DNA from: JBDHTS01 sp044221445
GTDB lineage: Bacteria > Pseudomonadota > Alphaproteobacteria > Micavibrionales > Micavibrionaceae
Assembly (NCBI GenBank): GCA_044221445.1
Contig: JBGAPF010000003.1
Coordinates: 1 to 64,000, forward strand
Direction of reading: 5' to 3'
DNA length: 64,000 bases
The notes below the pieces were generated by a model. That model was not told the origin of the DNA, did not search any database, and saw nothing but the letters and a program-made list of their open reading frames with translations. This document shows, one piece after another, positions 33,170 through 42,236 of this stretch (the stretch's first letter is position 1; each line of letters opens with the position of its first letter). The translations under genes were made by a program, and so were the position numbers.

Positions 33170-36117
33170 CTGACCCCAAATCCAGCGCGGATTTTTATAA
33201 AGAGACCGTCTTCCTGCCGAAGACCGACTTTCCCATGCGCGGCGAACTGCCGAAAAAGGAGCCGGAGATCCTGAAGAAATGGCAGGATATGGATATTTAT
33301 GCCCGGCTGCGCGAGGCGTCGAAGGGCCGCAAGCCCTTTATCCTTCATGACGGCCCGCCCTATGCCAACGGCCATATCCATATGGGACACGCCCTTAACA
33401 AGATCATGAAGGATGTCGTCAACCGCTCATGGCAGATGAGTCCCGGCGCGGATGCGCCGAACGGTCATGACGCCCCCTATATTCCCGGTTGGGATTGCCA
33501 CGGCCTTCCGATCGAATGGAAGATCGAGGAAAAATACCGCGAGGAAAAGAAGAACAAGGACGATGTGCCGGTCCTTGATTTCCGGGCTGAATGCCGCGCT
33601 TTCGCGCAAAGCTGGATCGATATCCAGGCCGCGGAATTTCAGCGCCTCGGCATAACCGGAGACTGGAAAAACCCTTATAAAACCATGACCTTCCCGGCGG
33701 AAGCGCAGATCGTGCGCGAAATCCATAAATTTCTGCTGAACGGCCTGCTCTATCGCGGCGTGAAGCCGGTCATGTGGTCGCCGGTCGAAAAGACCGCGCT
33801 CGCCGAGGCAGAAGTGGAATACAAGGAATATAAATCCGTGACGGTCTGGGCGAAGTTCCCGGTTGTTAAAAGTGGCTTATCAATTTTACAAGATGCTTCC
33901 GTGGTTATTTGGACAACTACGCCTTGGACATTACCAAGTAATAGAGCCATTGCTTTTGGTCCAAAGCTTCAATATGGCGTTTTTACTGTTGAAGAAGTTG
34001 CAGAAGGCAGCAAAGCAAAAGTTGGCGATAAACTGGTATTGTCGATCAATTTAGCTGGAAAGGTTAAAGAGCAATCTAAAATAACCAAATGGTCTCTAAA
34101 TGGCGATACATTTCCAGGCGAACATTTAGAAGTCTTAGGTACTGTTTGCGCACATCCCTTACGTGGTGTCGAAGGAACGGAGAAAGCCTATGATTTCGAC
34201 GTACCTCTCTTGTCCGGCGATTTCGTCACCGACGACACCGGCACCGGCTTTGTCCATATCGCGCCGGGCCATGGCGAGGACGATTATTACCTTTATATGA
34301 AGTATTTCGGCGCGCGCGACATCCCCGACAACGTCACCGACGACGGCAAAATGCGCGACCATGTGCCGCTGTTCGCGGGTCTGTCGATCTATAACGAAAA
34401 GAACGAGACGGGCGACGCCAATTTCGCCGTCATCAAGGCCTTCGACCAGGCGGGCGCGCTGCTGGCGAAAGCGAACCTCAAACACGAATACCCGCACAGC
34501 TGGCGCTCCAAGGCACCCGTCATCTTCCGCACCACCCCGCAATGGTTCATCGCGCTGGATGAAAATTTTGATGTCAAAGGCGATACGAAAACGTTGCGCC
34601 AGCAGGCGCTGAAAGCCATCGGCGAAACCCGCTGGGTCCCTGGCCAGGGTGAAAACCGCATCCGCGCGATGATCGAGCAGCGGCCGGACTGGTGCATTTC
34701 CCGCCAGCGCGCCTGGGGCGTGCCGATCGCCCTGTTCGTGCATAAGCAGACCGGCGAGGTTTTAAAAGACCTGTACGTCCTGAACCGCATCGGCGATACG
34801 TTCGAGGCGGAAGGCTCCGACGCCTGGTGGGCCCGCCCCGCGCAGGATTTCCTCGGAACGGACTATAAAGCGGACGACTTCGAACAGATTTTCGACATCG
34901 TCGACGTCTGGTTCGAATCCGGCTCGACGCACGCTTTCGTGCTGGAGGCCCGCGGCCTGCCCTCGCCCGCCGATCTTTATCTCGAAGGCTCGGACCAGCA
35001 TCGCGGCTGGTTCCACTCCTCGCTGCTGGAATCCTGCGGCACGCGCGGCCATGCGCCGTACAAGGCCGTGCTGACCCACGGCTTCGTGCTGGATGAAAAA
35101 GGCTACAAGATGTCGAAGTCGCTCGGCAACGTCGTCGACCCGAACGAGATGATCGCGCAATACGGCGCGGACATCGTGCGCCTCTGGGCCCTCCTGTCGG
35201 ATTACAGCGAGGACATCCGCATCGGCAAGGACACGCTGAAGAACACGGCCGACATCTATCGCCGCCTGCGCAACATCTTCCGCTTTCTGCTCGGCGCGCT
35301 GGACGGGTTCAGCGAATCCGAACGCGTTGACGACGTTTCGTCGATGCCGGAACTGGAACGCCTGACCCTGCACCAGCTGGCGGAAATGGACGCGGTGGTG
35401 CGCCGGCATATCGAGGCGTACGAGTTCAACCGCATGGTCCACGCCGTGCATAATTTCTGCGTCGACCTCTCGGCTTTCTATCTCGACATCCGTAAGGACA
35501 GCCTCTACTGCGATACGCCCGACAATGCGACCCGCCGCGCCTGCCGCACGGTCCTCGCCCATATCTTCGAATGCCTGTGCAGCTGGCTCGCCCCTGTCCT
35601 CGCCTACACCGCCGACGAAGCCTGGAGCCACCGCCCGCCGGTCTTCGGCAAGGATGAGAGCATTCATTTGCGGACGTTTCCGGTTATTCCCAACAAGTGG
35701 CTTAATGAACCTTTGAATAGCCGATGGACGATCATTCGCATGGCCCGGCGCGTCGTTTTAGGTATTCTTGAACAGAAGCGCGCTGACAAGACAATTGGTT
35801 CTTCATTGGAAGCTATGCCGATAATTTACATTGCTGAGCATTTAATGTCTGATCTAAAAGGCATTACTAATGAAGATTGGGCAGAAATCTGCATTACTTC
35901 AGGAGCCGATGTAAGAACGGGAGAGCCTCCCGATGACGCATTTAAACTCCAAGGTTATAATGGAGTCGGCGTTATTTTCCGTCTTGCCGAAGGCAACAAA
36001 TGCCAGCGCTGCTGGAAGATCCTGCCCGAGGTCGGCACGGATAAAGACTATCCCGACCTGTCCCTGCGCGACGCCGACGCCGTGCGCTGGTATCTGCGGC
36101 AGAGGAAGGCGGCATGA
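33166..36117 (+). CDS. ileS: Isoleucyl-tRNA synthetase
   Basis: 983 residues. Class I motifs HIGH as GHIHMGHALNKIMKD and KMSKS as YKMSKSLGNVVDP are intact, and the CP1 editing site has TTTPWTLPSNRAIA. Two in-frame stretches (33863-34180, residues about 233-338 in the editing domain, and 35690-35990, residues about 842-941 in the C-terminal part) use AT-rich codons unlike the flanks. The C-terminal zinc knuckle keeps its first pair (CQRCW) but has PDLSLRDADAV where relatives have a second CxxC, so two zinc ligands are missing. The stop overlaps the next start (ATGA). Confidence 0.95.
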   Translation: MTDPKSSADFYKETVFLPKTDFPMRGELPKKEPEILKKWQDMDIYARLREASKGRKPFILHDGPPYANGHIHMGHALNKIMKDVVNRSWQMSPGADAPNGHDAPYIPGWDCHGLPIEWKIEEKYREEKKNKDDVPVLDFRAECRAFAQSWIDIQAAEFQRLGITGDWKNPYKTMTFPAEAQIVREIHKFLLNGLLYRGVKPVMWSPVEKTALAEAEVEYKEYKSVTVWAKFPVVKSGLSILQDASVVIWTTTPWTLPSNRAIAFGPKLQYGVFTVEEVAEGSKAKVGDKLVLSINLAGKVKEQSKITKWSLNGDTFPGEHLEVLGTVCAHPLRGVEGTEKAYDFDVPLLSGDFVTDDTGTGFVHIAPGHGEDDYYLYMKYFGARDIPDNVTDDGKMRDHVPLFAGLSIYNEKNETGDANFAVIKAFDQAGALLAKANLKHEYPHSWRSKAPVIFRTTPQWFIALDENFDVKGDTKTLRQQALKAIGETRWVPGQGENRIRAMIEQRPDWCISRQRAWGVPIALFVHKQTGEVLKDLYVLNRIGDTFEAEGSDAWWARPAQDFLGTDYKADDFEQIFDIVDVWFESGSTHAFVLEARGLPSPADLYLEGSDQHRGWFHSSLLESCGTRGHAPYKAVLTHGFVLDEKGYKMSKSLGNVVDPNEMIAQYGADIVRLWALLSDYSEDIRIGKDTLKNTADIYRRLRNIFRFLLGALDGFSESERVDDVSSMPELERLTLHQLAEMDAVVRRHIEAYEFNRMVHAVHNFCVDLSAFYLDIRKDSLYCDTPDNATRRACRTVLAHIFECLCSWLAPVLAYTADEAWSHRPPVFGKDESIHLRTFPVIPNKWLNEPLNSRWTIIRMARRVVLGILEQKRADKTIGSSLEAMPIIYIAEHLMSDLKGITNEDWAEICITSGADVRTGEPPDDAFKLQGYNGVGVIFRLAEGNKCQRCWKILPEVGTDKDYPDLSLRDADAVRWYLRQRKAA
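33863..34180 (+). other. AT-rich patch within ileS (editing domain)
   Basis: About 320 bases coding VKSGLSILQDASVVIWTTTP onward use TTA, ATT, GTT, GAA, CAA and AAT codons heavily, while sequence before and after prefers GC-ending codons. Reading frame and the editing motif TTTPWTLPSN are kept, so this is replacement or conversion rather than simple insertion. Confidence 0.6.
35690..35990 (+). other. AT-rich patch within ileS (C-terminal part)
   Basis: About 300 bases from PNKWLNEPLNSRW to IFRLAEG use AT-ending codons, with abrupt change to the GC-rich gene background at both edges. It lies in the anticodon-binding/C-terminal junction. Confidence 0.6.
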
Positions 36118-36671
36118 GAGCGATCGATCAAAATTTCGATTTCGACGCCTTCATCAACGCGCCGCAGACGCGCGCCTTTGTCGGCAGGAATTACGACCAT
36201 TACAAAAAGCTGTGGGAAATCGACTATATAAAGGTCAACCGGAACCCGCAGCGCATGATGCGCATGCACTGGAACTGGCTGGCCATCTTTCTGGTGCCCG
36301 CCTGGCTCGGGTACCGCAAGATGTATATGCATGTGGCCGTGTGGATCGGCGTGATCGCCCTGCTCACTTTTCTGGAGGCGTTTTACCACTGGCATCTGTC
36401 GGGCGGGTTCACCGGAGCGAATTTAGTTTTCGCCCTGCTGTCCAAATCCCTTTATTTTCATCACGCAAGAAATTTCTTCGAAAAGAACGCTCATCGCGGC
36501 GCGGGCGACCTTGACGTCCTGATACGGGAAAAGGGCGGGACGAGCGTGCCCCAGGCCATCGTGTTCACGATCGTCGGCCTCGGCGCCATCTATCTGGCGA
36601 CCGTGGCGGGGGAAACGTTCGGCGTGCCTACCATGGCCATCGACCTCGACGGCGCCAACGTCCCGGTATAG
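36114..36671 (+). CDS. DUF2628 membrane protein
   Basis: 185 residues. An N-terminal polar part (YDHYKKLWE..RNPQRMMRMHWNWLAIFLVPAWLGYRKMY) carries the WNW..F..P..W..YRKMY signature of DUF2628 proteins; membrane helices are at about 50-100 and 145-165. Function unknown; the family is often near envelope genes. The ATG overlaps the ileS stop by four bases and lspA follows 74 bases on, so it belongs to the ileS operon. Confidence 0.8.
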   Translation: MRAIDQNFDFDAFINAPQTRAFVGRNYDHYKKLWEIDYIKVNRNPQRMMRMHWNWLAIFLVPAWLGYRKMYMHVAVWIGVIALLTFLEAFYHWHLSGGFTGANLVFALLSKSLYFHHARNFFEKNAHRGAGDLDVLIREKGGTSVPQAIVFTIVGLGAIYLATVAGETFGVPTMAIDLDGANVPV

Positions 36672-36745
36672 GTCACGAAAATGCCTTATTCCCGCTGCGA
36701 TTTCTCCCTTGGACTTTGGAACGCGCGTAGTTTAAAACCGCAATC

Positions 36746-37246
36746 ATGACGAAGCTGCGCATATACGGGCTGGCCATGGCCCTTGCCGTCCTGGTCCTCG
36801 ATCAGGCCAGCAAGATCGCGGTGCTGGGTTCGGTAACGGAAAGCCGCGCCGTCCTGCCGTTCTTCAATCTCGTGCTGGTCTGGAACAGGGGCGTCAGCTT
36901 CGGCCTCTTCAACCACGGCCAGGTGCTGCCGCCGATCGTCTTCATCGTGATATCCCTGGCCATCGCCGCCGGGTTTACCGCCTGGCTGATGAAGGTCGAC
37001 AAGCCCCTGATCGCGGTGGCGATCGGTTTCGTGACCGGCGGCGCGATCGGGAACGTGATCGACCGGGCGCGATTCGGCGCGGTGGTCGATTTCCTGGATT
37101 TCCACGCCGCCGGCATTCACTGGCCCGCCTTCAACATCGCGGATTCCGCCATCGTGATCGGCATTGCGCTGATTGTTTGCGATGGTTTATTCTTGGCCCC
37201 GCACAAAACGGATTTGAAACATCATGAACATAAACATGCGGATTAA
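36746..37246 (+). CDS. lspA: Lipoprotein signal peptidase
   Basis: 166 residues, four membrane helices. The catalytic aspartates are in GGAIGNVIDRARFGAVVDFLDF and FNIADSAIVIG, and the N-terminal LDQASKIAV and WNRGVSFGLF blocks are typical. Cleaves the prolipoprotein signal peptide before the lipidated cysteine. The C-terminus is extended by a His-rich tail (HHEHKHAD). The end overlaps the bamF-type lipoprotein gene by 23 bases, a substrate of this very enzyme. Confidence 0.95.
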   Translation: MTKLRIYGLAMALAVLVLDQASKIAVLGSVTESRAVLPFFNLVLVWNRGVSFGLFNHGQVLPPIVFIVISLAIAAGFTAWLMKVDKPLIAVAIGFVTGGAIGNVIDRARFGAVVDFLDFHAAGIHWPAFNIADSAIVIGIALIVCDGLFLAPHKTDLKHHEHKHAD

Positions 37247-37751
37247 GACTGTCCTTCTGGTTTCGGCATGCCTGGTGACGCTGGCGGCCTGCGAGAACGC
37301 GAAGCAGGAACTGGGGATCGAACGCACCTCTCCCGACGAATTCGCCGTCGTGCGCCGCGCGCCGCTGGCGATGCCGCCTGATTATGCCCTGCGTCCCCCC
37401 CGCCCGGGCGCCGCGAGACCGCAGGAGCAGGCCTCTACCGACCAGGCCGAAACCACCGTGTTCGGTGGCACGAATACGAATAAGACCAAATCAGGATCGG
37501 GCGAACAGGCTCTTCTGCAACAGGCGGGGGCCGATGCCGCCCGCCCCAATATCCGCCAGATCGTCGACCGTGAAACGGCCGCCACGGCCCCTGCCAAGCA
37601 GCCCGCGGTTAAAAAACTGCTCGGCCTCGGCAAGGCGGCGCAGCCCGCCGCCAGCGTCGTTGACGCCAAAGCGGAATCGGACCGGCTGAAACAGAATGCC
37701 GCAGCGGGCAAGCCGGTGACGGCGGGCCAGACCCCGGCGAAAGAACAATAA
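37224..37751 (+). CDS. DUF3035 lipoprotein, BamF type
   Basis: 175 residues with a lipoprotein signal (LLVSACLVTLAAC, lipobox LAAC at about 19-22). The mature start ..LGIERTSPDEFAVVRRAPLAMPPDYALRPPRPGAARPQ is the DUF3035 core seen in the alphaproteobacterial BamF subunit of the outer-membrane assembly complex. The rest is low-complexity Ala/Pro/Thr/Lys. lspA before and M16 peptidases after match the common alphaproteobacterial order. MRIKTV, four codons on, is an alternative start. Confidence 0.85.
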   Translation: MNINMRIKTVLLVSACLVTLAACENAKQELGIERTSPDEFAVVRRAPLAMPPDYALRPPRPGAARPQEQASTDQAETTVFGGTNTNKTKSGSGEQALLQQAGADAARPNIRQIVDRETAATAPAKQPAVKKLLGLGKAAQPAASVVDAKAESDRLKQNAAAGKPVTAGQTPAKEQ

Positions 37752-37783
37752 GGCCTGCTTTTTCAGAACCGGACAATCCTGCC

Positions 37784-39193
37784 ATGCGCGTGCCCCTCGC
37801 CCTGCTTCTCCTTCTGCTGACGGTCGCCCCCGCGCAGGCTCAGCCGGTTGCGAAGGCAGCGCCTGAACCGGCGGTTAAAGCCGCGGCGAAACCGGTCGAA
37901 AAAGTCTTCAACGCCGAAACCTTTACCCTGATCAACGGCATGCAGGTTGTCGTGATCCCCAACCACCGCGTCCCGGTCGTGGCCCAGATGGTATGGTACC
38001 GCGTCGGTTCTGCGGACGAGGACAGAGGCCAGTCGGGTCTGGCGCATTTCGTCGAGCATCTTATGTTCAAGGGATCGGAGCATGTCCCGCCCGGCGCATT
38101 CTCGACACGCGTCAAGACAATGGGCGGCAACGACAACGCTTTCACCAGCCAGGACTATACGGGCTACCATGAAAAAGTGACGCTCGACCACCTGCCGGAG
38201 ATCATGGAGATGGAAGCCGACCGGATGCGCGGCCTTCTGTTCCCGCCGGGCGACGTCGCGTCGGAACGCAACGTGGTGCTGGAAGAACGCAGGGAACGCA
38301 CGGAAAACGATCCGCGCGGCTATTTCGGCGAACAGATGAAGGCGATGCTGTTCGTCAACCATCCCTACGCCAACCCGGTCGGCGGCTGGTTCAACGAAGT
38401 GGACGCCCTGACGCGCGACAACGTCATGGCCTTTTACAAAAAATGGTACGCGCCCAACAACGCGGTGCTGGTCGTGACCGGCGACATCACCGCGAAAGAA
38501 CTGCAGCCTCTCGCCAGCCGCACCTTCGGCACGATCCCCGCGCGCGACATTCCCCAACGGCACTGGACAAAAGTGCCCCCGATGCTGGCCCTGCCCCAGC
38601 TGGTGATGCGCCATCCGGATATCGAGCAGCCGACGTGGCAGCGCCTGTATCGCGTGCCGAGCCTGCATCAGAACCGCAATGATGCGCTGGCGCTCGATGT
38701 GCTGCAGGAAATCATGGACGGCGGCGCCGCGACGCGGCTGTATAAAGCGCTGGCCGTCGACAAAAAAATCGTGTCTTCGGTTGGCCTCGATTACGATCCG
38801 CTGGCCTGGGATGACGGCGTTTTATGGATTTCAGCCGTGCCCGCGGACGGTGTGGACATGGAAGCGCTGGGCAACGCCGTGGACGCACAGCTACGCATCC
38901 TGATCGCCAAGGGCGTAGCCGACAGGGAACTGGCCGAAGCCAAGACAAGAGTGCGCGACCAGTCAGCCTTCGCGCGCGACAGCCTGATGGGTCCGGCGAT
39001 GATGCTGGGCAGCATCCTGATCAGCGGCGGCACGGTCGATGACGCCGAAATGTGGCCGGCGCTGATCGACAAGGTCACGGCGCAGCAGGTGCAGGATGTG
39101 GCAAAACGTTTTCTCAATCCGGACGATTTCAGCCGCCGTCCTTACGTCACCGGGATCATGCTGCCCGCAGGAAAGGCACAGGCCGCGCCATGA
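37784..39193 (+). CDS. M16 family zinc peptidase, catalytic subunit
   Basis: 469 residues. Signal peptide (MRVPLALLLLLLTVAPAQA). The zinc-binding HxxEH is in LAHFVEHLMFKGSEHV, with the third ligand glutamate in the EMEADRMRGLLFPPGDVASERNVVLEE region. It should be a periplasmic peptidase that works with the next gene product, as paired catalytic and non-catalytic M16 proteins do. It is followed by an ATGA overlap with that gene, which favours equal synthesis. Confidence 0.92.
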   Translation: MRVPLALLLLLLTVAPAQAQPVAKAAPEPAVKAAAKPVEKVFNAETFTLINGMQVVVIPNHRVPVVAQMVWYRVGSADEDRGQSGLAHFVEHLMFKGSEHVPPGAFSTRVKTMGGNDNAFTSQDYTGYHEKVTLDHLPEIMEMEADRMRGLLFPPGDVASERNVVLEERRERTENDPRGYFGEQMKAMLFVNHPYANPVGGWFNEVDALTRDNVMAFYKKWYAPNNAVLVVTGDITAKELQPLASRTFGTIPARDIPQRHWTKVPPMLALPQLVMRHPDIEQPTWQRLYRVPSLHQNRNDALALDVLQEIMDGGAATRLYKALAVDKKIVSSVGLDYDPLAWDDGVLWISAVPADGVDMEALGNAVDAQLRILIAKGVADRELAEAKTRVRDQSAFARDSLMGPAMMLGSILISGGTVDDAEMWPALIDKVTAQQVQDVAKRFLNPDDFSRRPYVTGIMLPAGKAQAAP

Positions 39194-40569
39194 TCAAAAT
39201 CATTATGCTGCGCGTCTTTCTCGTTATCACATTGTTATTGCCTGCGGTCGGGCATGCCGAGGCTTTACAGCATAGCGGCAAATTTCTCAACATCCAGAAC
39301 GTCACAAGCAAGAACGGCATTACCGCGTGGCTTGTGGAAGACCACACGCTGCCCATCATCGCCGTGCAGTTTTTGTTCAGGGACAGCGGCGCAGCCTACG
39401 ATCCCGCCGACAGGCAGGGCCTGGCCCAGCTGGCGTCCAACACTTTCGACGAAGGCGCGGGGCCTTATGACAGCCAGAGCTTTCAGAAACTTCTGGCCGA
39501 CAATTCGATCGATTTGAGTTTCAGCAGCAGCCGCGACGTGTTCCTCGGTCGCGTCAAAACCCTGACCCGGCATAAGGATCTAGGCTTCCGTCTGATGCAG
39601 CTGGCGATCAGCCAGCCGCGCTTCGACAGCGAGGCCGTGGACCGCATGAAAGCGGCCAATATCGCCCGTATCCGGTCCTCCCTGTCCGACCCCGACTGGC
39701 TGGGCGCGCGCATTACCAACGACACCGCGTTCGAAGGCCATCCCTATGCCCGCAACGCGGGCGGCACCATTTCCGGCCTGAGGGCCATTACGCCGGAAGA
39801 CCTGAAAAATTTCGCAGCCACGCATTTCGCGCGCGACCGGCTTATCGTTGCCGCCGTCGGCGATATCACGCCGGACGAACTGAAAACGCGGCTCGACGAG
39901 CTGTTCGGCGCGCTGCCGCGCAAAGCCGCCGCCGCCGCGGTACCGGACGGCGACGTCAAGAACGGCGGCACCGTCACGCTGTATAAAAAAGACATCCCGC
40001 AGACAATCATGAACATCATGCTGCCGGGTGTCGGTCATCTAGATCCGGACTATTACGCCGTACAGATTATGAACTTCATTTTCGGCGGCTCGGGCTTCGG
40101 TTCGCGTCTGATGGACGAGGTGCGTGAAAAACGCGGCCTGACCTACGGGATCAGCAGCGGCCTCGTCGAAATGGAGCATATGAAAAGCTATACCATCTCC
40201 GCTTCTTTCGAGAACAAGAATGCCGGGCAGGTGATCGGGCTGATCAGGCAGGAAGCGGATAAAATGCGCAAGGCCCCCGTCAGCGCGGCGGAACTGAACG
40301 CGGCGAAATCCTATATCACGGGCTCGATGCCGCTGACCCTGACCTCCACGGAAAGCATAGCCAACATACTCTCCGATCTGCAATATGACGGGCGTCCTAT
40401 CGATTATCTCGACCAGCGCGCCGCCCTTTTCAACGCCGTTACGGCCAAAGATGTCCAGCGCGCGGCGCAGCGCATCCTCGACCCTTCCCGCTTCACCACG
40501 GTCCTTGTAGGAAACCCGAACGATGTCAAGCCAACCCGTACGATCGATGCCATCCCCAATGTTGAATGA
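39190..40569 (+). CDS. M16 family peptidase, non-catalytic partner
   Basis: 459 residues from the ATG that overlaps the previous stop. A signal peptide (MIKIIMLRVFLVITLLLPAVGHA) is present. At the place of HxxEH the sequence is GLAQLASNTFDEGAG, so the zinc site is lost, while the structural parts are conserved (FGGSGFGSRLMDEVREKRGLTYGISSGL, the R/Y substrate-binding pair). This is the usual partner subunit of the M16B heterodimer. It is followed by pgi with a 47-base overlap if the first ATG there is used. Confidence 0.9.
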   Translation: MIKIIMLRVFLVITLLLPAVGHAEALQHSGKFLNIQNVTSKNGITAWLVEDHTLPIIAVQFLFRDSGAAYDPADRQGLAQLASNTFDEGAGPYDSQSFQKLLADNSIDLSFSSSRDVFLGRVKTLTRHKDLGFRLMQLAISQPRFDSEAVDRMKAANIARIRSSLSDPDWLGARITNDTAFEGHPYARNAGGTISGLRAITPEDLKNFAATHFARDRLIVAAVGDITPDELKTRLDELFGALPRKAAAAAVPDGDVKNGGTVTLYKKDIPQTIMNIMLPGVGHLDPDYYAVQIMNFIFGGSGFGSRLMDEVREKRGLTYGISSGLVEMEHMKSYTISASFENKNAGQVIGLIRQEADKMRKAPVSAAELNAAKSYITGSMPLTLTSTESIANILSDLQYDGRPIDYLDQRAALFNAVTAKDVQRAAQRILDPSRFTTVLVGNPNDVKPTRTIDAIPNVE

Positions 40570-42142
40570 ACGCCCCGAATGGGCGGCGCTCGCGAAACAT
40601 CGCGCGGCGATGGAGACTGTCTCCATCCAGAGCCTGTTCGCGAAGGACGCGCAGCGCTTCGATAAATTCCATGTGTCGTCGGACGGCATGCTGCTGGACT
40701 ACTCCAAACATCGTGCAACGGGCGAAACGATAAAACTGCTCACCGCTTTGGCCCGCGCCTGCGACCTCGAAGGCTGGCGCGACCGTATGTTCTCGGGCGA
40801 TGCCATCAACGACTCCGAAAATCGCGCCGTGCTGCACACCGCCCTGCGCCGCCCGCCTGCGGACTCTGTCGTCGTGGACGGTGAAAACGTCATGCCGTTC
40901 GTTCACGGCGTTTTGAAGCAGATGCAGGCCTTCACCGACAGCGTGCTGTCGAAACAGTGGAAAGGCCATACGGGCAAGCCCATCGATACCGTTGTCAATA
41001 TCGGCATCGGCGGGTCGGATCTTGGGCCCTATATGGTGTGCGAAGCGCTCAAGCCTTTCAAAACGCGCCTCGACGTACGCTTCGTTTCGAACGTGGATGG
41101 TGCGCATATCCATGAAACCCTGAAAGGCTGCGACCCCGAAACTACACTGTTCATCGTTGCCTCCAAGACATTCACGACCCAGGAAACAATGGCGAATGCC
41201 GATACGGCGAAAACATGGCTGCTGAAAAGCCTGCAGGATCCATCGGCCATAACCAGACACTTCGTCGCCTTGTCCACCAATGAAACGGCGGTGCGGGCTT
41301 TCGGCATCGCGCCGGAAAACATGTTTCCGTTCCGCGACTGGGTCGGTGGGCGCTACAGCCTCTGGTCGGCGATCGGCCTGTCGATCTGCCTGTCCGTCGG
41401 TTTCAGCAGTTTTGAAAAGCTGCTGGCGGGCGCTCATGCCATGGACACGCATTTCCGGTCCGCGCCGCTTGAAAAGAACATGCCTGTTCTCATGGGCTTG
41501 CTCGGCCTGTGGTACAGAAATTTCTGGAATGCGGAAAGCATTGCCGTTCTTCCCTACAGCCAGTATCTGCACCGTTTTACGGCTTTCCTGCAGCAGATGG
41601 ACATGGAATCGAACGGCAAGTCGGTGGACCGGCAGGGCCGACGCGTGTCCTATGAAACAGGGCCTATCGTGTTCGGGGAGCCGGGTACCAACGGCCAGCA
41701 CGCCTTCTATCAGCTGATCCACCAGGGTACGTCGCTGATCCCCTGCGATTTCATCGGGGCGGTATCGATTGAAAACGATCTGCACGCCCATCAGCGCATT
41801 CTTCTGGCAAACATGGTCGCCCAGGCCCAGGCTTTGATGGACGGGCGAGGCCTGGCAGCATCGGGCAACGATCCGCAGAAAGTGTTCGAGGGCAACCGTC
41901 CTTCCACCACCATCCTGCTCGACCGGCTCGACCCGTACCGGCTCGGCATGCTGATCGCGCTCTATGAGCACAAGGTGTTCGTGCAGGGCATCCTGTGGAA
42001 TATCAACAGCTTCGATCAGTGGGGCGTCGAACTGGGCAAGGTCCTGGCCAAAAACATCCTTGGATCGATGGACAATCCCACAGGCGCAAAAGCCGACTCG
42101 TCCACGGCCGGCCTTATGGCCAGGATTAGCGGAAAGACATAA
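40523..42142 (+). CDS. pgi: Glucose-6-phosphate isomerase
   Basis: 539 residues. Conserved blocks GIGGSDLGP, VSNVDGAHIHETL, SKTFTTQETM, DWVGGRYSLWSAIGL (family signature 1) and GQHAFYQLIHQGTSLIPCDFI are all present, with the catalytic Glu/His/Lys in ETGPIVFGEPGTNGQH and VQGILWNINSFDQWGVELGK (signature 2). Interconverts glucose 6-phosphate and fructose 6-phosphate. The first ATG at 40523, with GTAGGAAA upstream, overlaps the M16 gene by 47 bases; ATGs at 40547 and 40559 are alternatives. Confidence 0.95.
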   Translation: MSSQPVRSMPSPMLNERPEWAALAKHRAAMETVSIQSLFAKDAQRFDKFHVSSDGMLLDYSKHRATGETIKLLTALARACDLEGWRDRMFSGDAINDSENRAVLHTALRRPPADSVVVDGENVMPFVHGVLKQMQAFTDSVLSKQWKGHTGKPIDTVVNIGIGGSDLGPYMVCEALKPFKTRLDVRFVSNVDGAHIHETLKGCDPETTLFIVASKTFTTQETMANADTAKTWLLKSLQDPSAITRHFVALSTNETAVRAFGIAPENMFPFRDWVGGRYSLWSAIGLSICLSVGFSSFEKLLAGAHAMDTHFRSAPLEKNMPVLMGLLGLWYRNFWNAESIAVLPYSQYLHRFTAFLQQMDMESNGKSVDRQGRRVSYETGPIVFGEPGTNGQHAFYQLIHQGTSLIPCDFIGAVSIENDLHAHQRILLANMVAQAQALMDGRGLAASGNDPQKVFEGNRPSTTILLDRLDPYRLGMLIALYEHKVFVQGILWNINSFDQWGVELGKVLAKNILGSMDNPTGAKADSSTAGLMARISGKT

Positions 42143-42236
42143 CGCACATTACATACAGAAGGCCGGTTTTCATGCCCCCGTGCCTTCGGCGGAAAAAAAA
42201 GATATACTGCGGTGTTGTCAGTGGGAACATCACAGC

